Below, piece by piece: positions 22,956 through 32,873 of a DNA stretch of 64,000 nt. The stretch spans positions 1,357,653,834 to 1,357,717,833 of the forward strand of contig CM066033.1 in the NCBI GenBank assembly GCA_033557465.1, written 5' to 3'. How positions within the stretch are numbered: the stretch's first letter is position 1; each line of letters starts with the position of its first letter. The position numbers were made by a program, and so were the translations under genes. Source of the stretch: Ichthyophis bannanicus (lineage: Eukaryota; Chordata; Amphibia; Gymnophiona; Ichthyophiidae). Below the pieces are notes generated by a model, which was not told the origin of the DNA, ran no database searches, and was given only the letters and a program-made list of their open reading frames with translations.

Positions 22956-23144
22956 ATTACCACAGTTTAGTAAACATACCCTTTAGCATCATCATGGATA
23001 ACATAGAAACATAAAAAATATGACGACAGAAAAAGACCACATGGCCTTACATTACCACAGTTTAGTAAACATACCCTTTAGCATCATCATGGATAACATA
23101 GAAACATAAAAAATATGACGACAGAAAAAGACCACATGGCCTAT
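22956..23144. repeat. 95-bp tandem duplication spanning the end of element A
   Basis: The bases 22956-23050 are repeated almost exactly at 23051-23144. The unit contains the right terminal 27 bases of element A, its TTA, and flanking DNA with TAACATAGAAAC and GACGACAGAAAAAGACC, so the duplication occurred after the element inserted. Confidence 0.88.
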
Positions 23145-23160
23145 CTAGTCTGTCCTTCCA
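22986..23160 (-). mobile_element. SINE/LINE-tail repeat with TTTCTATGTT end
   Basis: On the minus strand the flanking DNA reads GACTAGATAGGCC...GTGGTCTTTTTCTG...TATGTTTCTATGTT. This matches the 3' end of the repeat at 50965-51212 (GACTAGATGGACCATAC...TCTTTATCTG...ACTATGTTACTATG). Confidence 0.55.
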
Positions 23161-23164
23161 TATC

Positions 23165-23455
23165 AACAACTACAACGGTCCCCGTCCAATTGCCATGGCA
23201 CCGCGGCTCAATTGTGAAGCCACAATCTCCAGCACTGACACAGAAAAATGCTTTCCCCACAGCCCGACCCCCGATCTGGCCTCCCAAGTCTAGGGTCGTG
23301 CTGCGGGGAATTTCCTCCGCCCCCTGCCACTTCTTTTGAGCCCCGGCCGCCATCCCCTGCAAAATCGGGGAACTTATTCCACCTCAAAGGTGGAATAAGT
23401 TCCCCGTCTATGTCGTTGGGATTTCCATCCCCACTATTCATCGCACAGAATAACC
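23165..23455 (-). mobile_element. fold-back element, partial copy of the 51943-52587 family
   Basis: Read inversely this matches the element at 51943-52587: shared GCCATGGCACCGCGGCT, CCCCACAGCCCGACCC, and a palindrome at 23366-23405 in which GGGGAACTTATTCCACCT is followed by its inverse. No ends or target duplication were identified. Confidence 0.6.
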
Positions 23456-23599
23456 CCCAAAGAGGGTAATTTTATAACAGGGTGCCATGGGTAGGTGCAT
23501 AGAGATGTCAGGCGCTATTTTATAGAGACAAGTAGGTGCCTACATATCTTCATAAAACACTAGAGTAAGGGGAATCTAGGGTTGTATCTCAGCTTGTTT

Positions 23600-23915
23600 A
23601 TCTGACATTGCTATTTCAATGTCTCACTGCAATCTGAAATTGAACATGGCCAAAACTGAGCTCCTTGCTGGTTCATATTCCTGGATCAAATTACCCGAGT
23701 CAGTACGTTATGCTCGATTTCTGGCCCTATTCAAATCCAGTCTAAAAATCCATATATTCAAAGCTGCTTTTGGATCCTGATCCCCTCATTTTCCTTCTCA
23801 CCACCTATGTGTTTCTTTACCATGTCTCCTCGACTTACTCTAGTTTGTTATGCTGTCTGTCTTGATTAGAATGTAAGCTCAGTTGAGCCGGGACTATCTC
23901 TTACATGTGTGAGGA
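23600..23915 (+). mobile_element. L2-clade LINE 3' end, internally deleted
   Basis: NLKLNMAKTELLAG, from the RT thumb, is joined directly to the terminal block (KLPESVRYARFLALFKSSLKIHIFKAAFGS). A typical L2 UTR follows (TTGATTAGAATGTAAGCTC). The intervening part of the ORF is lost. Confidence 0.75.
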
Positions 23916-24985
23916 CCTCACTAAAATAGAGATTCCAGCCATCGTGTATATTTAAAATTGACTGATAAAGAAGTACCTCCTTCCAGAGGTTTTTGCCTTT
24001 AAGGACAAGCCCTGGCATGGATGCTTGTCACCAACTTTGGGACATACAAACCTGAGCATACAAACTGCTAACAGCAAACCGCAAAATGGATTACAATGAG
24101 CAAACTTTAAAAAACTGCCAGAAAGTGCTGGACTGACTTTTTAGCCAGCAACAGAGGGGTTGGCTATTGCAGCAGACTGCAGCCTTCTGTGACTGGTTGA
24201 AACCTCGATGTGTTTTTTAAATTGAGGATTTGCTTGCTCACCAGTTTCTGGCTAAGAAACATCAAGAGGCTGCTCCTGGTTTTGGGAAAGAAAACCTGGG
24301 AGTTGCTCTTCATCTCTCCTCTAGAGCTCCAAGCCTCAGATCCAGACTTAAAAAAAAACAGCAAGGATTTATTCTGCTCCAGCTCTGGGTCAGAGTTCAG
24401 AAGGAAAAGATTCTACATTTCCTGCAACCCTGAAACTTCAGAGTTCCCTTGAGAAGAAGTTGAACCTTGCAATTGCCAGACCAAATTGATTGCCACCTAA
24501 GCAGTGATATCTAATCATAAATAAACTAAAGAAAAACAGATTTTTTTTTCCTAGCAGAAAAAGGCACCAAAGATTTGGATGGGACTGAGCTTGTATCCAG
24601 ATCCAAATAGAATTTATAATATTTGTGGAACATTCTCAACTGTCATTGGATTTTAATTACCAAATTGACTACTTTAACTGGGTAAAAGACAAACTGCCCT
24701 GGTGTCTCTTGTCAGTCAGAATAGTCTCAGGTCAATTCGTAGAGTAATAAAAGTGACCAAAAATAATAAAAATTACTCTATTAGCAACAACATCTATTGA
24801 AGAACAATATTGTAGGAGCGAGTATAATTCACCAGCTATAAAAATGGCTCAGGGATGTCTCAGACCACCGGCTTAAAACAAAGACACAAAAGTGCCTAAG
24901 AGTGCCGTAATAGCATCAAGGACTGTCCACTGAGCATTAAATTACTATATTCAAAACTCCTACTAAAGATATTTGAAACAGTGCA
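23916..24985. other. unassigned DNA without recognised genes
   Basis: Short overlapping open frames at 24164-24452 carry no family motif. No repeat boundary is evident until the TIR family fragment begins at about 24990. Confidence 0.4.
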
Positions 24986-24989
24986 AAAA

Positions 24990-25903
24990 TAGCGGACCTG
25001 GTGCTGGGTGACCCACCTCACCCTCAGGGTGAGCACAGGACCCGCACAATGTCATGGTCTGTAGCTACTCTGTGCCAGTCACGCACATGGTCAGTTCCTC
25101 CTACCAGGCTGAGGTACTGTGGAGATGCATACTCCATCCTGTGATCAGATGTAGACCACTGTTCTGCATGTGCAGTGTATCATGGGTATTGGTGCATCAT
25201 GGGTACTGCCGAGGCAGGGGTCATGTGTTTGATCCTGCAGTGGTGTTATTTAATGATGCATTTCCTTTTAGATCCTGTAACACTCAGGCACATCTCTACA
25301 ATCTGTGTTGCCAGCCATAAATACCCTCACCTCAGTGTCATAACCTATAGGGCACATTATACAGTGCCTTGTCAGCCAGAGCGTTATATAAGGTGCCCTA
25401 TAGGGCACATTATAATGTGCCTTGTCCACCAAGGCGCTGTATAAGGTGCCCTATAAGGTGCCTTGGCAGACAGGGCACTTTATATTGTGCCCTATGGGGC
25501 GCCTTAGGTTACGGCACTGAGATGAGGGTGTTTTTGCTGGCAGCACAGATTGTTGAGACGTGTCTGTTATACATACCTTGAAAAGCAATTGCCTCGGACA
25601 ACCTTATTAGATGATCCCACTGAGGGATTGAACTCATGACTGCTGTCTTAGCAGTCATTGTATTAACCAGTGTGCTACACCTCTTTAGCTATTTTTGTGG
25701 CGCTGCTATGTAATTATGGTTACCGCGTGCTAGCAAGCCACAGTGCGCACACTATCACACGATGACAGCAAGGCGCTCTCTATCGCGCGATACCCAGCTA
25801 TTGTTGCCTTGCCGCCGGAACGCCCACTACCCTATATGGCATTCTTCACATTAACGCTGCAACTAGCGCCGGTAACATTAAGACGATTTAGTAAACATAC
25901 CCC
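24990..25903 (+). mobile_element. large TIR family, copy B (5'-truncated)
   Basis: It starts at a point equivalent to about 21585 in copy A (GCGGACCT.GTGCTGGG), includes a palindrome ladder (25345-25515) and a tRNA-like module on the minus strand (25615-25690). It ends with the shared terminal repeat TTTAGTAAACATACCCC at 25903 followed by TTA. The left terminal repeat is missing. Confidence 0.72.
25615..25690 (-). repeat. tRNA-like module in copy B
   Basis: On the minus strand, GTGTAGCACACTGGTTAA (A-box-like) is followed by GAGTTCAATCCC (B-box-like). A partial direct copy of the same module at 25208-25245 lies on the other side of the ladder, so the ladder is flanked by inverted modules, as in copy C. 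Confidence 0.5.
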
Positions 25904-26711
25904 TTAGTGTATGTGCACTTAATGCTGTAAATGGCAATAAGTGCAACTATGCACTAGTACCACACTAAGACCGTGCTATTGGCAGGGGGAGCAATGCACA
26001 TGCCCCTCTAAGTTAACAAGGGCATGTGTGCTAACTTTCAGACCTTAAGACACGTTACCTGTGTGTTTCTTAGTACACTTAACTCTTAGTTTCATTGCAA
26101 CAAAATATATTTCTCTATAAACTCAAATGGATAGTAAAGCAGCCCAACCTATAGATACTACACAATTGCTCAAAATTGTTGTTAAAGCACAATGTCAGCC
26201 CTCATTGAGTGCACCAGCAAAAATAATTGCAAGGTAACATCTCCAGAAGCAATAAATGTTTGCCACATCAATGGAAAGACGCTATGTGATGTTCTCAATC
26301 ACTTATAGAGGCATATATGATAAATTAATATGATGTACTGTAATTTATTGCAATGTCTTGTCTCTCTGTCCTCCATGCCCCAATGTAAACCCTTTTGTTA
26401 TCTTGTTAACCACTTTGATTGAAGAATAAGGTGGCATACAAAACTGATTAAATAAATAATAAATAAAATATGCATCTTTCAGATTACCTGTTAGCATTGC
26501 CATGGTTGAGCCACAAGAATAAATGCATAGAGGACATAGAGCTGTTTGGTCTTTTTTGAAAGACTGTCCAAACTGAGAACATTGAATTAACAACACTCAG
26601 GCCCACTTTGTTTTGGGCGAATCCAGCTCACAGAAACAACTGGGTCTATTTTCGGTGGTGGCAATGATCCTATTCTTTTAAAGGCCATCTGCAGCGTTTA
26701 TAAAAATATGT
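25904..26711. other. unassigned DNA with a LINE-tail-like segment
   Basis: The segment 26380-26470 resembles the end of an L2-type UTR (CTTGTTAACCACTTTGATTGAAGAATAAGGTGGCATACAAA...AAATAAATAAT). No gene is recognised. Confidence 0.4.
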
Positions 26712-27250
26712 TGGGCCAATATTGAATCTGCAGCGTTCTTTTTTAAACACCAGCGAGTAAGGAAAATCTGGATATTCAGCGACTGTATCTGGATAGCGGC
26801 TGCTGCTGACTATCCATATTTTGCAGTCAGCGGCGGCTATCCAGATAGTGCTGATTTCCAGCCACCATCCGGATAGCTAATCCACGTATACTGTACGTAG
26901 GGCAACTTTTTGCCTGTCTTAAGTTATGTGGCTCCTTATCCACATAGTAGCACTGAAAAGCGCTGCTGTCTGGATCAGTGCTGGCTCCTCCCCAGTGCCA
27001 CTAGTGCTAGGGGAATCAGAGGAAACATTCAGCGGCACTATCTGGAGAGTGTTGCAGTGTATTTTTCCTAGCAGAAAAGGTGCTGGTGCTCCTCATAGGC
27101 AAGGCTCTTTCATTAATACATGGGGACAATGAGTCAATTTTAGCAAGCAATCACACCGCCACATACCCCCTCAAAAAAAGCCCTGGTGCAGCTGAATATT
27201 GAGCTCACTAGGGTCGCTGATCAGATAAGCCCTTTGAGATATCGGCCCAT
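26712..27250. mobile_element. TIR/MITE-like element rich in TATCCGGATA motifs
   Basis: TGGGCCAATATTGAA at the left and an inverse TTTGAGATATCGGCCCA at the right suggest terminal inverted repeats. Between them, at 26770-26960, TATCCAGATAG, TCCGGATAG, TGGATAGCG and similar half-palindromes recur at least six times. Comparable motifs occur at 13660-13870 and 4735-4860. There is no coding capacity. Confidence 0.45.
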
Positions 27251-28468
27251 GAATATGCAGTATTGCTATACAAATAGACATCGACACTGAGGACACACAT
27301 AAGGCACTCACCAGTACAGTATACCAGTGATGTTCAGACACAATAGATGAGCACTTTAAATTTAGGATTTTTAGTGGAACATCAGGATAATGCTGTTGAA
27401 AACCTATGTAGAGGGATTTTATACGTTTCACGGTAGTTGCTAAATGTATGTCCTTCTGAATATTGACCTGATTGATGTCCATTCTCATCAAATCAGGCCT
27501 TGTTAGAGATTAGGATGCCTGGGGAGTTTACTGATTACTCATGTACATTAATAACTAAGGGGTTTATCAATTAAATCGTGTTAGATGTTTAATAAGGAGT
27601 TCAACATATGTGGCGTCATGTTTACAATTAACACAGTGTGTGCTCACGTGAAAGGGATGCTTGCTAAAGTGCACTAAGCAGTTAGTATGGGATTTGGCGT
27701 ACGTCACCTACTAACGCAGGTTTGCTCTGATGACTACTACACACTAAAACTAGCCAGCTTGGTAAAAATCCCATGCTAACTGCTTAGAACAGGTTGGGGT
27801 GGCAGCAAAAGGTGGGTTATGAGCAGAGATAGGGTGTGGCCAGCACTGACAGCTAGCATTTGGTATGTCACTGCTTTTCTACTGTCAGGGCTGCCTTTCT
27901 CATGGGTGCACTTGATGCTACCTCATAAGGTGGTACGTACAGCTCTGCTGCTCGCAGTACATGGCACAGCCACGTCCCAAAATAAACAAGCAATGCTGAC
28001 GCCCCAATCCAAGCCCCAGACCTCTAAGCCAATGTTTGACCATCTGATCCACTTCCTGACCCCCCTGATCCAATACCTAACCCCCACGCCAAGTCCTGAT
28101 GCTCCTGTACAAGTACCTGGGTTCAAAATGGTGTCTATGATCTCTATAGGTAGTTTCATGATACTACTATTAGGGGTCAATTGGCCAGATAAGAAGCATT
28201 TGCCCTTATTTGGCAGATTGACACTTAGTAGCTGCCATTCTGAATCCAAGTCGATACAAAACGATGTCAATCACTCCACTCTAACTTCAGTCAAACGTGT
28301 CACGGGTTCTCCTACTTGTGGGGATTCGTTTTTTATTGTGTATTCCGTGCTTTATAGGTCTCAGACTTGTCGGCACTACAACACATATGTAAAAATGTCT
28401 ATCATGGTGCCTGATAGCATCAACGACCTTCTCGGCACTTTTATACACTAATGTAAATAAAATACCAC

Positions 28469-28521
28469 AAGTTTACAAATCATTTGAATGCTCCACAAGT
28501 TTACAAATCATTTGAATGCTC
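28469..28521. repeat. 28-bp tandem duplication
   Basis: CCACAAGTTTACAAATCATT plus eight more bases are present twice in direct succession, followed by an inverse half (CTTGTGG). Together they make a hairpin-prone centre. Confidence 0.85.
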
Positions 28522-28543
28522 CACTTGTGGTATTTTATTCTAG

Positions 28544-28615
28544 ATAAGTCCCAGGAGAGGTCGAGGGCTAGATTACCTGGGATACCTCTGGATAAGTCCC
28601 AGGAGAGGTCGAGGG
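28544..28615. repeat. 46-bp-period tandem duplication
   Basis: GATAAGTCCCAGGAGAGGTC and the following GAGGG occur at 28544 and again at 28590. Confidence 0.85.
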
Positions 28616-29024
28616 GTGTGGGAGGGTCAGATTATGATCCTTGTGGAGGTCCTTAGAAGAGTGGTCAGCACCTGAAGCGGGGTCAGACTTAGAGGTGAGG
28701 GGGGCTCGGAATTGGATTGCGAGGTCAGGACTTGGCGTGAAGGGGTCAGAACTTGCAGAGAGAGGGTCAGGAAACTCGGCTGGCAATTGGGTTAGTGCTG
28801 GGGCCCACATTAAATGTGGCAGCAGATACAGTAGTGCTAGTACACTCATGCTATCTGTCGATGCATTGAACATGGGTCATTGAGTACGTTGGTAACTGCA
28901 ATAACTGCAGGACAATTGCTGATCTCAACCCTGACAACACACAACCTTTGCACTTATTGCACATTAGTTGTTGCTTCTAGCACCTGGTAAATGCAAAAAC
29001 TTAACGCACTTTAGTAAACATCCC

Positions 29025-30270
29025 CCTTAATGCAGAAATTCTTATTGGGGGTATGGAATGGGAAAGGAATGGATGGGAACTGAAGTATGAAACACCAGTG
29101 CAATTTGCTACAGTTTACCTTCACAGGTGTAGCTACATTATCGGCCATCAAATGAACAAGCAATAGCAATCATTTCTCTGTGTTAATTGCATGGCTGCCT
29201 TTCCAAAGTGCTGGGAATACCTCCAATAATTAACATACAGATTTTGCTCCTAATGTTCCTTAATTTTGACTGTTAATGTCTGATAGGTGCAGATTCTTAA
29301 TCCCCATTAGCAAATAGGCTCCTAAATGTTCAATGTGTTTTTATGACCTTCGTGCTGATTCACTAGGATGCTAGCTGAGTATGTTTTTTTTATGGGTCAT
29401 TTTCATCACCAATATTTTAAGACAACTTTTTCCCATTCTGCTCCAAGGCATAAACGAGATTTGAAAGAGCAACTTTCTTTAAAGGAAGAATTAGAAATGA
29501 TTAGTGTTATATGCCACTGGTTCAATTTAAAGGCCTGCTTAAATCATCTACATCAACCTTTTCTGACATGCGGCTCCCTTCTGTGGGGAAATGAACGCTG
29601 GCACTGAAGGCGGAAATTAGCCCTGTACTTTCTAATCACCCCACACAGGCATCTCTGAAATGTTCTGCTTCGCACATGTAATCATCTTTGCTTTTTTCCT
29701 ATGCCCAACCAGATCGATACACTCTAATTTCATTCAAGATGTACAGTGTGGAGCCTCTGAAAAGCAGCGAAAATAATGCAAAGCTTAATCAGACTTCTTT
29801 TCTTTAAGGTAACTACTAACTACCAATGTGGAAAATGCATGCTGGAATGTTCAGACACTGTTTTTGGACTCCGATTCCTGTACGACGTGCCAGTAATCAA
29901 AGCCTTGTTGTGGACTTCTAAACATGGGTCATTTGCACAGCTGCTCATTGCAACCCAATTGTTTCTTTTCTCTTGACACCTTCTACATGGTGAGAATTTG
30001 GATATGAATGTATCTCAAGCCTTCTTTTTATAATTTTTTATTTATTGATTTTATAATAGTGTTTCTCACAGTCCAAGAATGAAAAAATTTCAGAAAATGA
30101 AAAAGGTAAATTACAATCAAAAATATAAGAAAAGAATGGCTAAGTTAGTCCACAAAAGGGGCAAGATGTAGGTAAATTCCTCATTTAGAATTAAATAAAA
30201 TAAAAATAGAAGAACCAACATTGTAGCTGGCATAATAGGAAAGCACATTAAGCTACATGCAAATCTTCAC
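29025..30270. other. unassigned, low-repeat DNA
   Basis: I see no LINE, SINE or DNA-element signature between the fold-back element and the next L2 fragment. Open frames at 29368-29607 and 29776-29976 have no recognisable domain. The region could contain host unique sequence. Confidence 0.4.
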
Positions 30271-30975
30271 GTGCTAAGGGAAAATTCATTCATGGCCTCT
30301 TTATCTCTAATACTCTACATCTCCTGGATCTTACTGAAACTTGGCTTCTCCCTGAAGATTCAGCTTCAGTCTCTGCCCTCTGTCACAGAGGCTACCTTTT
30401 TTTCCCATACGACTCAGTCCATTGGCCATGGTGGTGGTGTTGGGTTCCTACTTTCTTATTCCTGTCAATTCCAGCCCCTCCTTCTGCCTCATCTAATTTG
30501 TTTGTTCCTTTGAAGTACATGCCATCTGCCTATTTTTTCCACTACCTCTCCAGGTAGCTGTCATTTATCAACCCTCCAACAAGTCCACCTTTGCCTTTCT
30601 CACTGACTTTAACTCCTGGTTCTCCTTCTTTCTGGGTGCGTCTTCCCCTTCCTTTATTCTTGGGGATTTTAACATTCACATTGATGACTCTTCTGATTCT
30701 TATGCCTTAAAGCTCCCTAACCTCCTCTTTCAGCTCCCAGTTGTGCTGTACCGTTCCTACTCATAAGCATGGCCACTGCCTTGGCCTCGTCTTCTCCTCT
30801 AACTGCTCACTCTCAAACATCCCCACTTCAGTTCTGCCCTTATCTGACCATCATCTGCTAACCTTCATCCATAACTATCCCCCATCTTGGTCTTGTCCAT
30901 CTCCACCAACATGTTTAGGAACCTTCACACTGTCGTCCCTTCAGCTCTCTCCACTGCTGTCTTATCACTTCTTTT
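30271..30975 (+). mobile_element. L2-clade LINE endonuclease fragment
   Basis: Across several frames the segment gives an L2 endonuclease: HGGGVGFLLSYSCQFQPLLLP, a LGDFNIHIDDSSD box at 30655-30690, and a LPLSDHHLLTF box at 30835-30860. It parallels 58200-58830. Frameshifts are frequent. It ends abruptly at about 30975, where the hammerhead-bearing repeat begins. Confidence 0.82.
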
Positions 30976-31136
30976 CGGAATGGAACACAACAAGCAAGTG
31001 GCATATGGAGGTCACAGGTGCTTTTATTCAGTAGAAACCCCTACATGTTTCAGCAACAGCCTTCCTCAGGGGATACAAATCCTCAGAATAAAAAATAAAC
31101 AATAAGTACAATATAAAAAACACAAATATAAACAAT
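30976..31136 (-). mobile_element. hammerhead-bearing Penelope-like repeat 4, left segment
   Basis: On the minus strand the order is a hammerhead core, an AATAAAAG segment and a short terminal stretch, like the right end of element 1. The repeat is interrupted by the Gypsy element (31137-36131) and the L1 (36226-42872) and continues as AT-rich DNA at 36132-36225 and 42873 to about 43560. The outer target duplication was not found. Confidence 0.5.
31036..31074 (-). ncRNA. hammerhead ribozyme with minimal stem III
   Basis: On the minus strand, stem I strands (CCC plus T and A against GGGGT) flank the core CTGAGGA, an imperfect stem II (GGC...GCT), GAAA, the palindromic stem III ACATGT and an unpaired A as the expected cleavage site. 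All conserved core bases are present. The 3-bp palindromic stem III suggests a dimer would be needed for cleavage, as described for Penelope-associated hammerheads. Confidence 0.55.
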
Positions 31137-31163
31137 TGTCATGGCGCAAGGCAGATAGTGCCT

Positions 31164-32165
31164 ATGGAAGTAGAGGAAAATATGCAGGGCAGTTTTAAAA
31201 CCGGCAGTGCAAAGCACATGGCTAGGGGTTGCCATGAGCAACCAAGCAAAACAAGAGCACCGGCTGTAGGTAAACGCCCAGGAATAGCATTACGTCATAG
31301 CTCATCAGAGAAGCAGAAACAGCTGCAGGGAGTTGAACTAACAAGAGACTCAAAGAATGACGCATTTAAAATAAGGTCAGTCTTGAGCAAAGCAGAAGCA
31401 CGCAGAGACAGGAGCAGAGAAACAAGCAAGGATACAGGCAGAGACCCAAGCAGCGAGTCAGACTCAGTCTCAGATACAGAGAGAGAAAGAGACACTGAGA
31501 GGACTCACGGGAAAGGAAAGAGCAGAGCTCATGAGAGCCAGGAGTCATACCTGAAAGCTTCTGACGTGGAGTCCATCTGCACCTCAGAGGAGTTTGCCCA
31601 GGAGGAATTCTCAGAGGTTAGTGCTGGAAAGTTGGGCTGCACTAAGCCAAAGTCCGGTTGGGGACAGAGAGAGATTCCAAGCTGCAAACCACGAGGAGCT
31701 GGGAGAGGGAATAACCACGGGAGCAGGTACCTGGGGAGCAAAAGCTGTTATCCAAAAGAGATTTCCCACCTAAGAGAAAGACGTCCTGTGAGGGGAAGTG
31801 AAAGGGAGAAAAGTTTCAACTTCCCGGTTGCAAAATGGCCAGGCAGAGCTCAGCCTGAAGAAAGGCATAGTACCTGGAATAGAGGGGCACTGAATTTTAC
31901 TCCCAATGGTCCTGAAGTGTATGGCCCCTTAAGGGGAGAATCCATAGTGCACGGTAACCAGCCTTTCTGCAGTGATAGAGGGGAGAGAAGCTCTGTCCAA
32001 GAAGAGAGGAGACTATTAAACACTGATACACATTATAGCCCTGCAAAAGATAATAGCCAAGAAGTACACGAGGACATGGAATGTGACTTCTGTGAAGAGA
32101 GCTCAGATATTTGCAAAATGGACTGTACATTGGTGTTTTCCGATAGTGTGTCCTGTTTTTGTTAA
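31164..32165 (+). CDS. U3-encoded protein of the Gypsy element, function unknown
   Basis: This is a 333-codon open frame inside the 5' LTR, starting 28 bases after the LTR begins. The frame is open from the very first LTR base. The product is hydrophilic and rich in Ser, Arg, Glu, Lys and Gln, with no signal peptide, no membrane segment and a predicted-disordered look. Around residues 85-125 it has SR/ER-rich repeats (SVSDTERERDTERTHGKG). Acidic patches follow (TSEEFAQEEFSE). The last 30 residues have six cysteines (MECDFC, DICKMDC, CFC). I recognise no family. In the 3' LTR only its start survives, and there the pol frame runs straight into it. A comparable ORF is in the solo LTR at 61486-62923. 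U3-encoded proteins exist in some retroviruses, but homology is not claimed. Confidence 0.55.
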   Translation: MEVEENMQGSFKTGSAKHMARGCHEQPSKTRAPAVGKRPGIALRHSSSEKQKQLQGVELTRDSKNDAFKIRSVLSKAEARRDRSRETSKDTGRDPSSESDSVSDTERERDTERTHGKGKSRAHESQESYLKASDVESICTSEEFAQEEFSEVSAGKLGCTKPKSGWGQREIPSCKPRGAGRGNNHGSRYLGSKSCYPKEISHLRERRPVRGSEREKSFNFPVAKWPGRAQPEERHSTWNRGALNFTPNGPEVYGPLRGESIVHGNQPFCSDRGERSSVQEERRLLNTDTHYSPAKDNSQEVHEDMECDFCEESSDICKMDCTLVFSDSVSCFC

Positions 32166-32479
32166 AGCCTAAGTAAAGCCTGCCTAAGAGAAATCTGTGG
32201 AGGAACACAGATTTCACAGTTCAGCTTTTGTGATAGAAAAAGCCTGTTTTTCCCTTTTTGTTTAGTTAACGCTGACAAGAAGCATGTTTGTTGTAATTCG
32301 TAGTCCCCATTTGTGTTATGCCAGTATTATGGTTTAATTTCTTTTGACCCTTGTTGCAAGAATTCTCCCAGGAAGGGAAAATAAATACCTCTTTAAGCAG
32401 AGCTACTCGACCACAACTACCTTCTTATTTGATTAGCTATTGGGACTCCAAATCCCAGAGGGCACTACTAAGTCCTTGC

Positions 32480-32487
32480 TATATAAG
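32480..32487 (+). promoter_or_regulatory. TATA box of the LTR promoter
   Basis: TATATAAG lies 57 bases before the LTR end, followed by a GC-rich segment that would hold the start site. The same box is present in the 3' LTR (about 36068-36075). The AATAAA at 32380 lies upstream of it, so a poly(A) signal in U3 is possible. Confidence 0.6.
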
Positions 32488-32525
32488 AGGAGCCTCACTG
32501 AAGCCCCGGGCCTTCCGCCTCAGGG

Positions 32526-32856
32526 GTAAGTAGGTGAGTGACAAGTGGCGACGTTGTTGGATTTTTGCGCAAGATTTAAAAGGACAAGCACAAAAGGACT
32601 ACAGTCTGCTGGAAAAGGAAAGCAGTCATCCAGAAGGAGAGAACCGTCAGGAAGATTTCTGCTGCCAGGTGCTGGACCCGGAGAAAAACTTTCTCACATG
32701 CTGACCCCTGCATGAAGGCTCAGGTAAAAAGTACCTAGTCAGACGTGGGGAGGATAAAGTGAGAAAGGGGGTGCTGGTGGGCAGAGAAAGGGCGGTGGGA
32801 AAAAAAAAAAAGTTGCGGTATCGCACTTGGTTTTTGTTTTGTTTCTATCTCTCTAG
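32526..32856 (+). promoter_or_regulatory. candidate 5' leader intron of the Gypsy element
   Basis: Donor-like GTAAGTAG (32526) and AG-GTGAGTG (32534) lie at the LTR end. A long T-rich tract ending CTCTCTAG at 32849-32856 is an excellent acceptor, 17 bases before the gag ATG. Splicing would remove the primer-binding site region and give a short leader for gag translation. This is inferred from consensus only. Confidence 0.45.
32546..32560 (+). other. candidate primer-binding site
   Basis: TGGCGACGTTGTTGG begins two bases after the 5' LTR, starting with the TGG expected opposite a tRNA CCA end. I could not assign the tRNA. Confidence 0.5.
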
Positions 32857-32873
32857 GTACATCAAGGCTAAGG

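Larger units (their letters stand above)
18427..22982 (+). mobile_element. large non-autonomous TIR element, copy A
   Basis: The ends are inverted repeats (GGGGTATGTTTACTAAACTG at 18427 and its inverse at 22982), flanked by TTA on both sides (18424-18426 and 22983-22985). This is the target-duplication size and sequence preference of PIF/Harbinger elements. Without the Penelope-like insertion at 20191-21115 the element is about 3.6 kb, close to copy C (52602-56324, 3.7 kb), which carries the same modules in inverse orientation. It holds two tRNA-like modules (19335-19400, 21882-21945) and a palindrome ladder (22530-22860). No transposase or Myb-like frame is visible. Open frames such as 19071-19562 are not supported as genes. 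Confidence 0.75.
27654..29024. mobile_element. fold-back TIR element with long inverted arms
   Basis: The ends GGGATGCTTGCTAAAGTGC (27654) and GCACTTTAGTAAACATCCC (29024) are inverted repeats. Internal segments are also mirrored (ACGCCAAGTCCTGATG near 28090 against AGGTCAGGACTTGGCGT near 28735; AAAATACCACAAG against CTTGTGGTATTTT at 28455-28540). Two small tandem duplications lie near the centre (28469-28521 and 28544-28615). The 210-codon open frame at 27819-28451 lies inside one arm and has no family signature. Confidence 0.55.
31137..32543 (+). repeat. 5' LTR, 1407 bp, carrying an ORF in U3
   Basis: It begins TGTCATGGCG and ends GTGAGTGACA. It is about 970 bp longer than the 3' LTR because the latter lacks the stretch equivalent to about 31308-32275. 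An AATAAA lies at 32380-32385, a TATATAAG box at 32480-32487, and splice-donor-like GTAAGT/GTGAGT at 32526 and 32534. If the TATA box is the promoter, everything before about 32510, including the ORF, is U3. Confidence 0.88.

Noticed and set aside
27819..28451. 210-codon open frame
   Set aside because: It lies in one arm of a fold-back element, includes degenerate CTGATCC-like repeats, and shows no domain or family pattern.
29368..29976. possible host exon(s)
   Set aside because: Short open frames without domain, splice-site pattern or codon bias that I could support.
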